Shown here: piece by piece, positions 19,184 to 28,081 of the stretch
Layout: every line of letters begins with the position of its first letter
Numbering within the stretch: position 1 is the stretch's first letter
Source of the DNA: Clostridia bacterium
GTDB lineage: Bacteria > Bacillota > Clostridia > RUG12999
Assembly: GCA_017467445.1 (NCBI GenBank)
Contig: JAFTSG010000014.1
Location: forward strand, 83,198-135,027
Reading direction: 5' to 3'
Length of the DNA: 51,830 bases
Notes under the pieces: generated by a model
Database searches by the model: none
What the model saw: only the letters and a program-made list of their open reading frames with translations
What the model was told of the DNA's origin: nothing
Made by a program: the position numbers and the translations under genes

Positions 19184-19222
19184 GCTTGCTTCACCTCTTT
19201 TTTACATACTTATACATAATAA

Positions 19223-19252
19223 ATTGTACCACTAACAAGGGGCAAATGTCAA
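19223..19252 (-). promoter_or_regulatory. Promoter for the nth-uvrB-uvrA-gpsA-pdxK operon
   Basis: On the minus strand: perfect -35 TTGACA (19252-19247), 18-base spacer, -10 TACAAT (19228-19223). The leader before the TTG start is about 35 bases and contains AGAGGTGA. No SOS/DinR (LexA) box of the CGAAC-N4-GTTCG type was seen near it, so damage control of this operon is not indicated. Confidence 0.72.
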
Positions 19253-19263
19253 GCAAAAACCAA

Positions 19264-19493
19264 GGCTGAGAGAAAATAGTGCAGAATGGACAATTCTTCC
19301 GCCGAAGGCCTTGCCCGAAGGCGTACATCGGTACTCCGAGGGTGAAGGTTGTCCGTAGCATAAAGCGACAAATGAAAAAGGAGTTGCACCGGGGCAACTC
19401 CTTTCATTATTAACTTTGTATAAAAAACCATCATTTTGACAGCCACATCAAGCTTGTCTTCGCTTTATGCGGTCTGTGCATTTTATCTCAGCC
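19264..19493. repeat. Nested inverted-repeat element (possible MITE or structured RNA)
   Basis: Almost all of the 311-base gap between nth and the phosphatase gene is one folded unit. Outer arms are 19264-19284 and 19473-19493 (GGCTGAGA...TCTCAGCC, with a mismatch and small bulges). A second perfect 11-base pair is GCATAAAGCGA (19358-19368) with TCGCTTTATGC (19460-19470). An inner perfect 11-base stem is 19377-19387 with 19394-19404. Inside the left half a separate domain is closed by GGACAA/TTGTCC (19288-19293 with 19349-19354). It holds CTTC/GAAG, CGCC/GGCG and a TCGG-TACT-CCGA hairpin. The GC-rich left half differs from its AT-rich surroundings. Short reading frames here have no family resemblance and are ignored. 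It may be a non-autonomous transposable repeat or an untranslated structured RNA. Confidence 0.6.
19374..19407 (-). terminator. Probable terminator for the exopolysaccharide operon
   Basis: The innermost hairpin of the inverted-repeat element pairs AAAGGAGTTGC with GCAACTCCTTT around a six-base loop. On the minus strand it ends in five T (19379-19375 region). It lies about 90 bases after the phosphatase stop and is the only terminator-like structure there. It may primarily belong to the repeat element. Confidence 0.5.
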
Positions 19494-19494
19494 G

Positions 19495-20196
19495 TTACAG
19501 ATTTAATAATTTTTTTGCATTGGCTTCTATCTTGTCAATATATTCCTGCCCAAGATTTCTTCGAATATAAGCATAACCAATATCCATAAGCGAACATCTT
19601 GAATTCATATTATGCGCATCCGACCCTATAACATGAGCCATACCGTTTCTAAAAAGTTCGCATATAAAATCCAATTTGTCTCTTTTCACAAGAGAACCTG
19701 CATTTATCTGTATATACAGATTTTTTTCCAAAAGCTTAAGCAACAGGTCATTGGGGATACGGTCCACATATCTTTCAAAATGTGCTATTACTATATCCAG
19801 CCTCTTTTCCGTTTTTACAAATTCTATTACGTCAAGCAGTTCTTCATCCCATTCTTTAAGAGGCATTTCAAGCAGAATTGTTTTTGTGTTTTCAATGCAC
19901 AGCTCGCTGAAATCTTCTATTTCATAGAGATGTTTCTTCACCCTTACTTCAAACCCACGTTTGATTTCGGGGATTATAATATTTTCCTGTTTTGCATATG
20001 CAATCAGTTCTTCAATATTTTCATCACGTGCAGCAATCGCCACATGGGGTTTTGCTGCATCTGCATAATAATGCGGTGTTGATACTATGGTTGTAACGCC
20101 CTGTTTAGTGCTCATATTCAGCATTGCCAGCGACATTTCAATATCTTTTGCGCCGTCGTCTATATCGAATAGGAAGTGCGAATGGAAATCTACCAT
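19495..20196 (-). CDS. CpsB/YwqE-type tyrosine-protein phosphatase (PHP family)
   Basis: Manganese-dependent phosphatase that removes phosphate from the tyrosine cluster of the cognate BY-kinase and so controls polysaccharide export. About 233 residues of PHP fold: VDFHSHFLFDIDDGAKD at the N-terminus gives the first metal site (H-x-H). Further motifs are STPHYY, RGFEVRV, LLEMPL, DIVIAHFERY and the terminal HVIGSDAHNMNSR. The frame extends to a GTG at 20205, but that GTG is part of the GGAGGTG ribosome binding site. The ATG at 20196, eight bases downstream, is the better start. It follows the kinase gene by about 20 bases, the normal kinase/phosphatase pairing. Confidence 0.92.
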   Translation of the reverse strand: MVDFHSHFLFDIDDGAKDIEMSLAMLNMSTKQGVTTIVSTPHYYADAAKPHVAIAARDENIEELIAYAKQENIIIPEIKRGFEVRVKKHLYEIEDFSELCIENTKTILLEMPLKEWDEELLDVIEFVKTEKRLDIVIAHFERYVDRIPNDLLLKLLEKNLYIQINAGSLVKRDKLDFICELFRNGMAHVIGSDAHNMNSRCSLMDIGYAYIRRNLGQEYIDKIEANAKKLLNL

Positions 20197-20216
20197 AGAG
20201 TTCACCTCCGGAATGC

Positions 20217-21788
20217 TTATTTTTTATCTTTAAGCCAGTTTAAAAGTCCTGTTTTCTTTTCATTTAAATCAGTTGCCGGAATAGCTTGGGAATCTTTGCC
20301 TTTTGCTTGTTTTTCTTCCTGTTCTACTTCTCGTATAATTTCTTCTTCAAGCTCGCCGTAACCGTAATAATATCCATATTCATTACTTTTCTTGTTTTTG
20401 CTGTAGTATCCATATCTGTATTTATACGCATAACCTGTTCCAACATTATAAACCCTAACGTCGTTAAGTACGCTACCAATGATATTAGCACCCGATTTTT
20501 TAAGGTTTGAAAGTGTTGTCATTATTGTTTTAAGCCTTGCAAAATGCTGTTTTACAACCATAAGAACGCCGTCTGCAAACTTAACTATAACAGATGTATC
20601 GGCGATAATATGTGCCGGTGCAGTATCAAGAATGATAAAATCATAATCAGTTGCATCTAGTTCTGCAAAGAAAGACTGAAGTCTTATAGAGGACAAAAGT
20701 TTTGATGTGCTTTTGATTGATTTTACACACGGAATAATATCAAATCCGTAATGCGAATCAATAATATGTTCTTCAATCTTATCTCCTCTAAATACTGCTT
20801 CAACACCCTCAAGGTCTGCCACATCAATTTCAAGATGTTTTGTTACATGCGGTTTTTTAAGGTCAAGGTCAATAAGAAGCACCTTATGCCCCATATCCGC
20901 AAGGACTGTAGCTGTGTTTATTGATGTTGTTGATTTACCTTCACCCGCAACTGAGCTTGTAATAAGGAGTTTATATGGTCTCTGGTCTGAAAGATGGTTT
21001 TTAAGAGCCGCACCCATCATAAAGTAGGATTCAGTAAATCCGGAGTTGGTTTTATTGGTATACAAAAGCGTTCTTTCAACTTCACTTCTGTAGCTTGCAT
21101 GAGGAATTTCACCAAATACGGTAAGTCCTGTTTTGTATTCAATATCTTCGGAGTTTTTAACCTTCATTGTAAGGAAGTTGATAATAATTATAACAGCCGA
21201 TGAAAGCAGTGCCCCAAGAAGAGCCGAAATAACAATGTACTGAATTGTTGCCGGAGAGTTGGGACGTATTGGAAGTACGGCATAGTCAAGAACATTTACA
21301 CTACCTGTTTCAACAACCTCCATCATAAGCTCCGGCGCAACCTGCATCATTGTATTGGCAATATTTTTTGCCATATACGGGTCTTTTGCAGTTACCTCAA
21401 TTCTTACAACCTGTGTTCCCTCTTCAGGAATAATTTTAATTGAGTTTTTGATATCACTTGTTTCATATCCGATATCAAGTTCATCAATTATATATTTAGC
21501 AATTTTATCACTTGTAAGGATATTGGTATAAGTATCCATAAGTGTTTGTGTAAGGTATACGTCATTAAGAAGAACCTGATCTCCATTATTCGCTCTGCCT
21601 GATGTCTGGGAATTTACAACCATTGATGCCTGTGTTGTATACATAGGTACATATGTAAGGTTATTAAATACATAACCAAGTATCGAAAATATAATTGTTA
21701 TTGAAATTACAATCCATTTCCATTTCATTATCCAGAAGACAATGTCGGACATTTCAATAGCAAAAAATACATTTTTTCTGTTATCCAC
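20217..21788 (-). CDS. Fused Wzz/BY-type tyrosine autokinase for polysaccharide export
   Basis: Membrane protein of 523 residues combining a chain-length regulator and a tyrosine kinase, like proteobacterial Wzc rather than the split CpsC/CpsD of most Firmicutes. The Wzz part has two membrane helices (about 27-47 and 180-204) around an extracytoplasmic domain. The kinase has Walker A SSVAGEGKSTTSINTA, Walker A' VLLIDLDLKKP and Walker B DYDFIILDTAPA. The tail is tyrosine rich, with over a dozen Tyr between about residues 440 and 480 (GTGYAYKYRYGYY, NEYGYYYGYGE), the autophosphorylation cluster. The start appears to be GTG at 21788 after GAGAGGTGA. It lies between the lipoprotein and phosphatase genes. 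Confidence 0.92.
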   Translation of the reverse strand: MDNRKNVFFAIEMSDIVFWIMKWKWIVISITIIFSILGYVFNNLTYVPMYTTQASMVVNSQTSGRANNGDQVLLNDVYLTQTLMDTYTNILTSDKIAKYIIDELDIGYETSDIKNSIKIIPEEGTQVVRIEVTAKDPYMAKNIANTMMQVAPELMMEVVETGSVNVLDYAVLPIRPNSPATIQYIVISALLGALLSSAVIIIINFLTMKVKNSEDIEYKTGLTVFGEIPHASYRSEVERTLLYTNKTNSGFTESYFMMGAALKNHLSDQRPYKLLITSSVAGEGKSTTSINTATVLADMGHKVLLIDLDLKKPHVTKHLEIDVADLEGVEAVFRGDKIEEHIIDSHYGFDIIPCVKSIKSTSKLLSSIRLQSFFAELDATDYDFIILDTAPAHIIADTSVIVKFADGVLMVVKQHFARLKTIMTTLSNLKKSGANIIGSVLNDVRVYNVGTGYAYKYRYGYYSKNKKSNEYGYYYGYGELEEEIIREVEQEEKQAKGKDSQAIPATDLNEKKTGLLNWLKDKK

Positions 21789-21807
21789 TTTATATCACCT
21801 CTCCCGA

Positions 21808-22476
21808 TTAAAATACATAAACAACACCGCACTCGCCGGGGCTGTCAAAGAAAACTCTTACTTCTCGGTCCGAAAGCACCCATTTGCTCTGGAAATATAA
21901 ATTTCCTTCTTCGAACTGTTTATTGTAATAATCAAGAATTTTTTTATCTTCAATATCAAGTGAAACCATCACGGTATTGATTGTTGAGTCGCCGCTTCTA
22001 TACATTTCAGTTGTACATTCGCCGTACTGCATGGTAAGGGCTCTCATAACATTAAGATAGTCATAATATGTGCTTTGTTCTTTGTTGCTTTTTATAACAA
22101 GCGATGTAAGTCTGTTTGTATCCGGATTTGTTCCTGCAAAACTGTATATGTATTCACAATCATTAAGCCACAGATTAAGCGGCTCTGTATTTTCATTTGC
22201 TACAGAAAAAACAAGTTTTCCCATTTCTTCTGTTACAAGTTCTTTTGTTTCATAAGCTTTTACCGCATTTTGTGAAACCGTGCCGTCAAAGCCTTTGTCT
22301 ATAAACAGATTGTCATAAAGTTTTTCCTCTTTAACCTGGTCGCGCGTAATATCTACGCGGTCGTAGTAAAATTCTGCTGTTCGTGCATTTGGATAAATCA
22401 CCTTTCCTATGTGCGCACATCCGCTGAGGCTTAACGCAAGTATCAGCATCATAAGAATGCATATATACTTTTTCAT
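21808..22476 (-). CDS. Predicted lipoprotein of unknown function in an exopolysaccharide operon
   Basis: A 222-residue exported protein. The N-terminus MKKYICILMMLILALSLSGCAH is a lipoprotein signal with the lipobox L-S-G-C, so it should be attached to the outer face of the membrane. The mature part is mixed alpha/beta and does not show a family I can name. It is not an outer-membrane Wza-type exporter by motif. Position between capD-like and Wzz-kinase genes, with 19- to 23-base gaps, argues for a role in polysaccharide assembly or sensing. Confidence 0.65.
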   Translation of the reverse strand: MKKYICILMMLILALSLSGCAHIGKVIYPNARTAEFYYDRVDITRDQVKEEKLYDNLFIDKGFDGTVSQNAVKAYETKELVTEEMGKLVFSVANENTEPLNLWLNDCEYIYSFAGTNPDTNRLTSLVIKSNKEQSTYYDYLNVMRALTMQYGECTTEMYRSGDSTINTVMVSLDIEDKKILDYYNKQFEEGNLYFQSKWVLSDREVRVFFDSPGECGVVYVF

Positions 22477-22499
22477 TTACTCTCTCCCTTTCCATAAGA

Positions 22500-24347
22500 T
22501 TATTTATTTACATCTTTAATTATATATGTTGGCACCAATTCTGCCACTCTCTGTTTAACCTCATCATCAGTTAATGTATCAATTATATCCATAAGGTTAA
22601 GCAGTTTATTATAAAGAATTTCTTTATCTACGTCTATTGGTTTTGCTATGTATATCTTTTCGTGTTCGGTATTTGTCATACCTTCTTCTGCCATCAGCAG
22701 TTCTTCATAAAGCTTTTCACCGGGGCGAAGACCCGTTATTGCAATTTCAATATCTTTACCGGGAACCTTGCCCATAAGCTGAATAAGGTTAACCGCCAAA
22801 TCATATATTCTTACTGGTTTTCCCATATCAAGAACAAAGATTTCACCATTTTGTGCATATACGCTTGCCTGCAATACCAGACTTGCTGCTTCCGGAATTG
22901 TCATAAAGAATCTTGTTATGTCTTTATGCGTAAGTGTCACCGGTCCGCCGTTTTTTATCTGTCGTTTGAATATCGGTATAACAGAACCGTTGCTTCCAAG
23001 CACGTTACCAAAACGCACCGCAACAAAGCTTGTTCTTTCTTTATTGTTAAGTGTCTGGACAAGCATTTCACAAAGACGTTTTGTTGCTCCCATTATGTTC
23101 GTCGGGTTAACCGCCTTGTCAGTTGAAATAAGCACAAATCTTCTTACGCCATATTTTATTGCTACCTGTGCAGTTATCAGCGTTCCAAATACATTGTTTT
23201 TAACCGCTTCTTTAGGGGTATCCTCCATAAGCGGAACGTGTTTATGTGCCTCTGCATGGAATACAACGCTCGGTCTAAATTTATCAAAAGCATTGTCCAT
23301 TGCCTTTTTGTCCCTTACGGTTGCAATTACAACTTCAACCGGCATTCCGGGATATTTTGATTTAAGTTCAAGCATTATATCATATGCATTATTTTCATAG
23401 TTATCAAGAATAACTATCTTTTCAGGGTTGTACTGTGCTACCTGACGGCATATTTCACTGCCTATTGAACCGCCGCCTCCCGTTACCATTACAACCCGTC
23501 CATTTAAATAATCTTCAATTCTGGTTTTATCCAGGTCAATTTTTTCTCTGCATAAAAGGTCTTCAATTTCAACCTCTTTGGCATTGTCAATAAGAGACTT
23601 TGCAGTAAACACATTATTTATTGACGGCAGAATTCTTACTTTACATTCCGTAGATTCGCAGATAGAAATAATCTTTGTTCTTTCTTCTCCGCCAATGGTA
23701 GGAATTGCAATAAGAATATCATCAACGTTTTTTTCTTCACAAATCCTTACAATGTCGTCTCTTGTGCCAAGCACGGAAAATCCGTGAATCATTTTATTTC
23801 TTTTGTCTTCATCATCATCAACAAGACCTATTATTTCATATGTACCAAACGTTAATAGTTCCTGTAAACATATCTCCGCCGCAGAGCCCGCTCCAACAAT
23901 AAGCAGACGTTTTTTCAATTTTTTCTCCACCTTATTCCTGCTTGCGTTCCACATTGCATATCCGCTTTTTATACCAACTCTTGCAATCATACACAGCATT
24001 ACGCCTATTATGATAAAAAGTGCGGTATGGCGGATACCCATAAACTCTCTGGCGGTAAGTATTCCGTTAAGAATTATAAGGATTACGGAAGAAATCATTC
24101 CACCGCTTACAACACGCCACATATCCCTGAATCCTGCATGAACCCACATTACTCTGTATACTTTCAGCACCACAAAAACAAGTATACAAATTACAACATC
24201 AACAATCCAGGTCAGAATTGAAATGGGCTTTGTCATAATTAGAAATGATGCGGGAAATTCATTTGTCAGGAATACTGCCAGAAAATAGCTTATGCTCCAG
24301 CAGATAAAATCCACAAGCATAGTTACCTTGAATTTTTTCTTCAACAT
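22500..24347 (-). CDS. Membrane-bound nucleotide-sugar epimerase/dehydratase (CapD/WbpM family)
   Basis: A 615-residue polysaccharide biosynthesis protein, probably a UDP-N-acetylhexosamine 4,6-dehydratase making a deoxy-sugar precursor. Four membrane helices occupy residues 1-130. A first nucleotide-binding domain follows (LLIVGAGSAAEICLQEL, ~150; GLVDDD). The SDR domain has VMVTGGGGSIGSEICRQ (~284-300) and the active-site segment LISTDKAVNPTNIMGATKR, with Met in place of the SDR tyrosine as is normal in this family. The C-terminal part includes RPGEKLYEELL. The original sugar is not decidable. It is the first gene of the operon, and no glycosyltransferase or flippase genes follow. Confidence 0.9.
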   Translation of the reverse strand: MLKKKFKVTMLVDFICWSISYFLAVFLTNEFPASFLIMTKPISILTWIVDVVICILVFVVLKVYRVMWVHAGFRDMWRVVSGGMISSVILIILNGILTAREFMGIRHTALFIIIGVMLCMIARVGIKSGYAMWNASRNKVEKKLKKRLLIVGAGSAAEICLQELLTFGTYEIIGLVDDDEDKRNKMIHGFSVLGTRDDIVRICEEKNVDDILIAIPTIGGEERTKIISICESTECKVRILPSINNVFTAKSLIDNAKEVEIEDLLCREKIDLDKTRIEDYLNGRVVMVTGGGGSIGSEICRQVAQYNPEKIVILDNYENNAYDIMLELKSKYPGMPVEVVIATVRDKKAMDNAFDKFRPSVVFHAEAHKHVPLMEDTPKEAVKNNVFGTLITAQVAIKYGVRRFVLISTDKAVNPTNIMGATKRLCEMLVQTLNNKERTSFVAVRFGNVLGSNGSVIPIFKRQIKNGGPVTLTHKDITRFFMTIPEAASLVLQASVYAQNGEIFVLDMGKPVRIYDLAVNLIQLMGKVPGKDIEIAITGLRPGEKLYEELLMAEEGMTNTEHEKIYIAKPIDVDKEILYNKLLNLMDIIDTLTDDEVKQRVAELVPTYIIKDVNK

Positions 24348-24469
24348 ACAGTTGTACCCTCTTAAAATAAAATTTCTGCACTTTTAATAATCAGCACTGT
24401 TGTCAAAAAATAATAAACATATTTTTATAAATGCAGTTAATATTTGATTTCCAATCCTTAATTTTAATA

Positions 24470-24498
24470 ATTATATCACAAAAATAAATTTTGTTCAA
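24470..24498 (-). promoter_or_regulatory. Promoter for the exopolysaccharide operon
   Basis: On the minus strand: -35 TTGAAC (24498-24493), 17-base spacer, -10 TATAAT (24475-24470) preceded by TGA, an extended -10. It falls just after the stop of the ABC transporter gene. The leader to the ATG at 24347 is about 115 bases, long enough for post-transcriptional control, but no known riboswitch motif was recognised in 24348-24463. Confidence 0.7.
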
Positions 24499-24505
24499 TA
24501 TCTTT

Positions 24506-26167
24506 TTATAATTTCGTAATTTTTCCGTTTTTCATTGAAATTACTTCGTCGCAAATATCAATGGCGGCTTTTTTATGCGATACTATGATACACATAACTC
24601 CAGGGAGCGCCTTGATATTTTCAAGCACTCTTTTTTCCGTATTTTCATCAAGCGCCGAGGTTGCCTCGTCAAACAAAAGAACAGGGGCATTATGGAGTAG
24701 TGCTCTTGCAATGGCAAGCCTTTGAACCTGTCCTTCGGAAAGCCCGAGTCCTCGTTCACCAAGCACTGTATCAAGTCCGTTTTCAAGACCGGAAATAAAG
24801 TCCCATATATCCGCTGTTTTTGCAGCGGCAATAATTTCCCCTTCTGTAGCATTTTCGTTTGAAAACTTGATATTATCACGCACACTGCCCGACAAAATCA
24901 TATTTCCCTGCGGAACATAAGAAAAAAGTCCGCGGGTGGATGCACCGAGTTTTATTTTTTCGCCCGATTTCATTACTGCATATATTTCTCCGGCAGTCGG
25001 TTTGATAATTCCAAGCATCAATTTTACAAGTGTGCTCTTTCCAAGACCCGACGTTCCTGCAATTGCAACAAAATCGCCTTTTTTTATTTCATAGCTTGCC
25101 CCCTCAAAAATAGGCTCGTTGTCGTATGCAAAGTCAATATTTTCAACGCTTATATGCGAAAGGTCATCATATATTTTTTTGCAGTCGTATATAATTTCGT
25201 CTTTTTCTTCTCCCGGCATACTTTCAAGTTCAATTATTCTTTCAGCCGAAGCAAGCATCGAATAGAACTTTGGAATAAGTGACGAAATGTTGAGAAATGG
25301 TGTCTGCACCTGATTTATCAGCTGGAGATATGCAATAAGCGCACCAACCGTAATTGCTCCCGCAGATAAACGGAATGCTCCCCACGCAAGGGCAATATAG
25401 TATCCCGCCGAGAAGATAAGGTACATTCCTATATTTGCAAAAATACTGATTGTATTTCTTTTTATTTTTACTTTATATCCTTCGTCCTGAAGCAGTGCAG
25501 ATTTATCCACTATATATTTTTCGCTGCTGAAGGATTTGATCATAAGAATATTTTGAACGGCTTCCTGCATAAACGAGCTGATTTTACCGTCGCATTCCTG
25601 GCATTTCTTATGATAGAATTTCATTTTTTTACTGTATACACGGGACGCAAAGAGAACAACCGGACCAAGAACAAGAAATACACATGAGAACAGCGGTTCA
25701 AGATAAAACAGAACCGCAAACCCTGCAATAAGCCTTGTTACAAAGGATAAAAGTGACGGAGCAATATCAACAACACCCGTCACAACAACGTTCACGTCGT
25801 TATTTATGCGGTTAAGCAAATCTCCCGAATGATAGCTACTAACACTTTTATAATCTCTGCCGAGAAGTGTGCGGAAAATATTTTCCTTAAGGCGCACCAT
25901 AAGCTTTCCCGTAATTCTTATTGACACGTTACTGTTTACCGCCTGAAGTATAATCTGCGCAGCAATAAGTCCTATAAGCGCCATGCTGCTCTTTGCAAGA
26001 GAACCCACTGCCTCGCCTGTTGCTATATTGACAACTTCTTTTGATGCAAGCGCAAGCGACACACTGCAAAGCGAAAGCACTATCGCAAGCGCGCAGGTAA
26101 GCCCCACAAGCGGTAATATAAAACTGGAATTTTCAATTATCCATTTCAAGCTTTTGTTTTTCTTCAT
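24506..26167 (-). CDS. ABC transporter, fused permease and ATPase (type I exporter fold)
   Basis: A 553-residue half-transporter that should work as a dimer or with another half not seen here. Six hydrophobic segments span about residues 15-300. The ATPase domain has Walker A GTSGLGKSTLVKL (~368), Q-loop SYVPQGN, signature LSEGQVQRLAIARAL, Walker B VLLFDEATSALD and the switch His in VSHKKAAID. The signature is LSEGQ rather than LSGGQ. The substrate is unknown; no peptide-maturation, lipid or drug signature can be assigned. It is the last gene of the mltG-trmR-trhP operon, 21 bases after trhP. Confidence 0.88.
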   Translation of the reverse strand: MKKNKSLKWIIENSSFILPLVGLTCALAIVLSLCSVSLALASKEVVNIATGEAVGSLAKSSMALIGLIAAQIILQAVNSNVSIRITGKLMVRLKENIFRTLLGRDYKSVSSYHSGDLLNRINNDVNVVVTGVVDIAPSLLSFVTRLIAGFAVLFYLEPLFSCVFLVLGPVVLFASRVYSKKMKFYHKKCQECDGKISSFMQEAVQNILMIKSFSSEKYIVDKSALLQDEGYKVKIKRNTISIFANIGMYLIFSAGYYIALAWGAFRLSAGAITVGALIAYLQLINQVQTPFLNISSLIPKFYSMLASAERIIELESMPGEEKDEIIYDCKKIYDDLSHISVENIDFAYDNEPIFEGASYEIKKGDFVAIAGTSGLGKSTLVKLMLGIIKPTAGEIYAVMKSGEKIKLGASTRGLFSYVPQGNMILSGSVRDNIKFSNENATEGEIIAAAKTADIWDFISGLENGLDTVLGERGLGLSEGQVQRLAIARALLHNAPVLLFDEATSALDENTEKRVLENIKALPGVMCIIVSHKKAAIDICDEVISMKNGKITKL

Positions 26168-26188
26168 ATTACATCCCTTTTTAAAGGT

Positions 26189-27427
26189 TTATTTCTCTCT
26201 TACTTTTCTTATGAGTGAATTTACGGCAACTCTTCTGCCAAAATTCATTCTTACTGTCATTGCCGCGTGCGGCGCATTTGTAATATCAAACCCTTTTTCA
26301 TCCTGCAGGAAATCAACTATGTGGGTTGTAAATCCCGGCACAAGCGGCGAAATTATTTCCACCTCGTCACCAATGAAAAATCGATTTCTCTGTTCAACTA
26401 TTGTAATGCCCGTTTCTTCCTCATATCCTTTTACAATACCGACAATATCATATTCTCGTATATATGATGAGCTGCCGAAAACCTGCCCTACAATACTCGG
26501 CTGACCGAAACAAAATCCCTCCCAGTATTCTCTGTGGCTTACCTTTTTAAGCTCGTCATAAAGTTTCGGGTCAAGCACATAGTTTTCAGGGTCTGCATAA
26601 TAAGCGTCAAGTGCTTCTCTGTATGCTTTAACAACAGATGCAACATAGTATTCGCTTTTAACACGTCCCTCAATTTTAAGGCTTATAACACCAGCCTGGG
26701 CAATTTCCGGAATATGTCTTATAAGGCACAAATCCTTGGAATTGAAAATAAACGTACCTCTTTCGTTTTCATATACAGGCATATATTCACCCGGGCGAAG
26801 TTCTTCCACAAGATTATATTTCCATCTGCACGGCTGTGCACACGCACCCTTATTGCTGTCACGGTCCGCCATATAGTTGCTGAGCAGACACCTGCCCGAA
26901 TACGACATACACATAGCGCCGTGTACAAACATTTCAAGTTCAAGCCCTACGGGAGTTTTATCCCTTATTTCACGCACTTCTTCTATAGTCAGTTCTCTTG
27001 CAAGCACAACACGTTTTGCACCCATTTTATACCACGTCTGTGCGGTGACATAGTTAAGTGAATTTGCCTGTGTGCTGACATGAATATCAATATGCGGTGC
27101 CATTTCGCGGATGATCATAAATACACCCATATCCGCAACAATAACGCCATCAATATCAATTTTAGATAATTCACCTACGTATTTTTTTATTTCGTCAATA
27201 TCACTGTTATGTGCAATAATGTTTACAGTAACATATACCTTTGCGCCGTATTTATGTGCAAAACTAACCCCCTCACGAAGCTCGTCAAGGGTAAAGTTTT
27301 CTGCCGCTTCACGAAGAGAAAACTCCTCGCCGCCAACGTATACGGCATCCGCACCGTACATAACCGCAATTTTAAGTTTTTCAAGACTGCCTGCCGGTGC
27401 CAGAAGTTCTAGCTTATGCATTATCAT
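26189..27427 (-). CDS. trhP: U32 family protein, probable tRNA uridine 5-hydroxylase
   Basis: A 412-residue U32 family protein. In Escherichia coli and Bacillus, TrhP-type members install 5-hydroxyuridine at the tRNA wobble position and need a prephenate-derived input and an Fe-S cluster. The start LELLAPAGSLEKLKIAVMYGADAVYVGG is characteristic. The conserved U32 cysteines are at C-x6-C-x15-C-x3-C (CMSYSGRC...CAQPC, about residues 175-203). It is older-annotated as a peptidase/collagenase, which is not supported here. The ATG at 27427 overlaps trmR by 14 bases, matching the yrrM-yrrN-yrrO grouping of Bacillus. Only one U32 gene is present where Bacillus has two. Confidence 0.88.
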   Translation of the reverse strand: MIMHKLELLAPAGSLEKLKIAVMYGADAVYVGGEEFSLREAAENFTLDELREGVSFAHKYGAKVYVTVNIIAHNSDIDEIKKYVGELSKIDIDGVIVADMGVFMIIREMAPHIDIHVSTQANSLNYVTAQTWYKMGAKRVVLARELTIEEVREIRDKTPVGLELEMFVHGAMCMSYSGRCLLSNYMADRDSNKGACAQPCRWKYNLVEELRPGEYMPVYENERGTFIFNSKDLCLIRHIPEIAQAGVISLKIEGRVKSEYYVASVVKAYREALDAYYADPENYVLDPKLYDELKKVSHREYWEGFCFGQPSIVGQVFGSSSYIREYDIVGIVKGYEEETGITIVEQRNRFFIGDEVEIISPLVPGFTTHIVDFLQDEKGFDITNAPHAAMTVRMNFGRRVAVNSLIRKVREK

Positions 27428-28070
27428 CCGTGCCTTTCCTGCTTATTGCCACCCCATCGCCTATTGGAAGTATTGAGGTGGTAAGTTCTTTATCGTTTGA
27501 AATTTCGTATAAATACTGTTTTAAGTTTGTTATTATTGTCCTGTGCTTTCTTGGGATAAACCCTTCTTTTGCAACACTGCCTCTGTAAAGCACATTGTCG
27601 GACACAAGTATTCCGCCTGTGCGCAAAAGCCTTTTACATTCGGGCAGAAACTTTATATACTGACCCTTTGCGGCATCAATAAATATCATATCGTAGGTGC
27701 CGTTATCCCCTGACATAAATTCGAGGGCATCACCACACACTACAGTTATTTTATCGTCTAGTCCCGCCGATGCAATATTTTCTTTTGCACGGCGTACCAT
27801 ATCCTCGTCACGCTCAATCGTTACCACACTTTCGCATTCTCTGGCAAAATTGATTGCGGAATATCCCACAGCTGTGCCGATTTCAAGGATATTTTTAATC
27901 CCCGCAGACTTAATTACAACACGAAGAAGCTGAACAACCTCCGGCTGTATTACAGGAATATATTCTTCAAGCGCCTCTTTTTCAAGAGTGCGTAAAAACT
28001 CGTCATTCGGCTTAAGGAGAGAGCGCAGATACTGCGTTATCTCTGCCGATGCTACACTGTCGTCAATCAT
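27414..28070 (-). CDS. trmR: tRNA 5-hydroxyuridine O-methyltransferase (YrrM-like)
   Basis: A 218-residue class I SAM methyltransferase of the O-methyltransferase 3 family. Visible motifs: motif I ILEIGTAVGYSAINFA (~62-77), the acidic loop VVTIERDED, and the metal-binding YDMIFIDAAKGQY segment, with Asp residues that hold a divalent cation in this family. The Bacillus homologue methylates 5-hydroxyuridine-34 to 5-methoxyuridine, and the overlap with the trhP-like gene here supports the same two-step pathway. A general catechol-type O-methyltransferase is the alternative. Confidence 0.85.
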   Translation of the reverse strand: MIDDSVASAEITQYLRSLLKPNDEFLRTLEKEALEEYIPVIQPEVVQLLRVVIKSAGIKNILEIGTAVGYSAINFARECESVVTIERDEDMVRRAKENIASAGLDDKITVVCGDALEFMSGDNGTYDMIFIDAAKGQYIKFLPECKRLLRTGGILVSDNVLYRGSVAKEGFIPRKHRTIITNLKQYLYEISNDKELTTSILPIGDGVAISRKGTDDNA

Positions 28071-28081
28071 ATTATTTTCTC

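Noticed and set aside
19184-19260. LexA/DinR box for the nth-uvrBA operon
   Set aside because: No CGAAC-N4-GTTCG-like dyad is visible near the promoter.
19191-19446. Two short overlapping minus-strand reading frames in the nth-phosphatase gap
   Set aside because: They fall inside the inverted-repeat element, lack family resemblance and have no ribosome binding site.
26189-27427. U32 protein as a secreted collagenase or peptidase
   Set aside because: There is no signal peptide, and the four-cysteine U32 pattern plus overlap with trmR fit tRNA hydroxylation.
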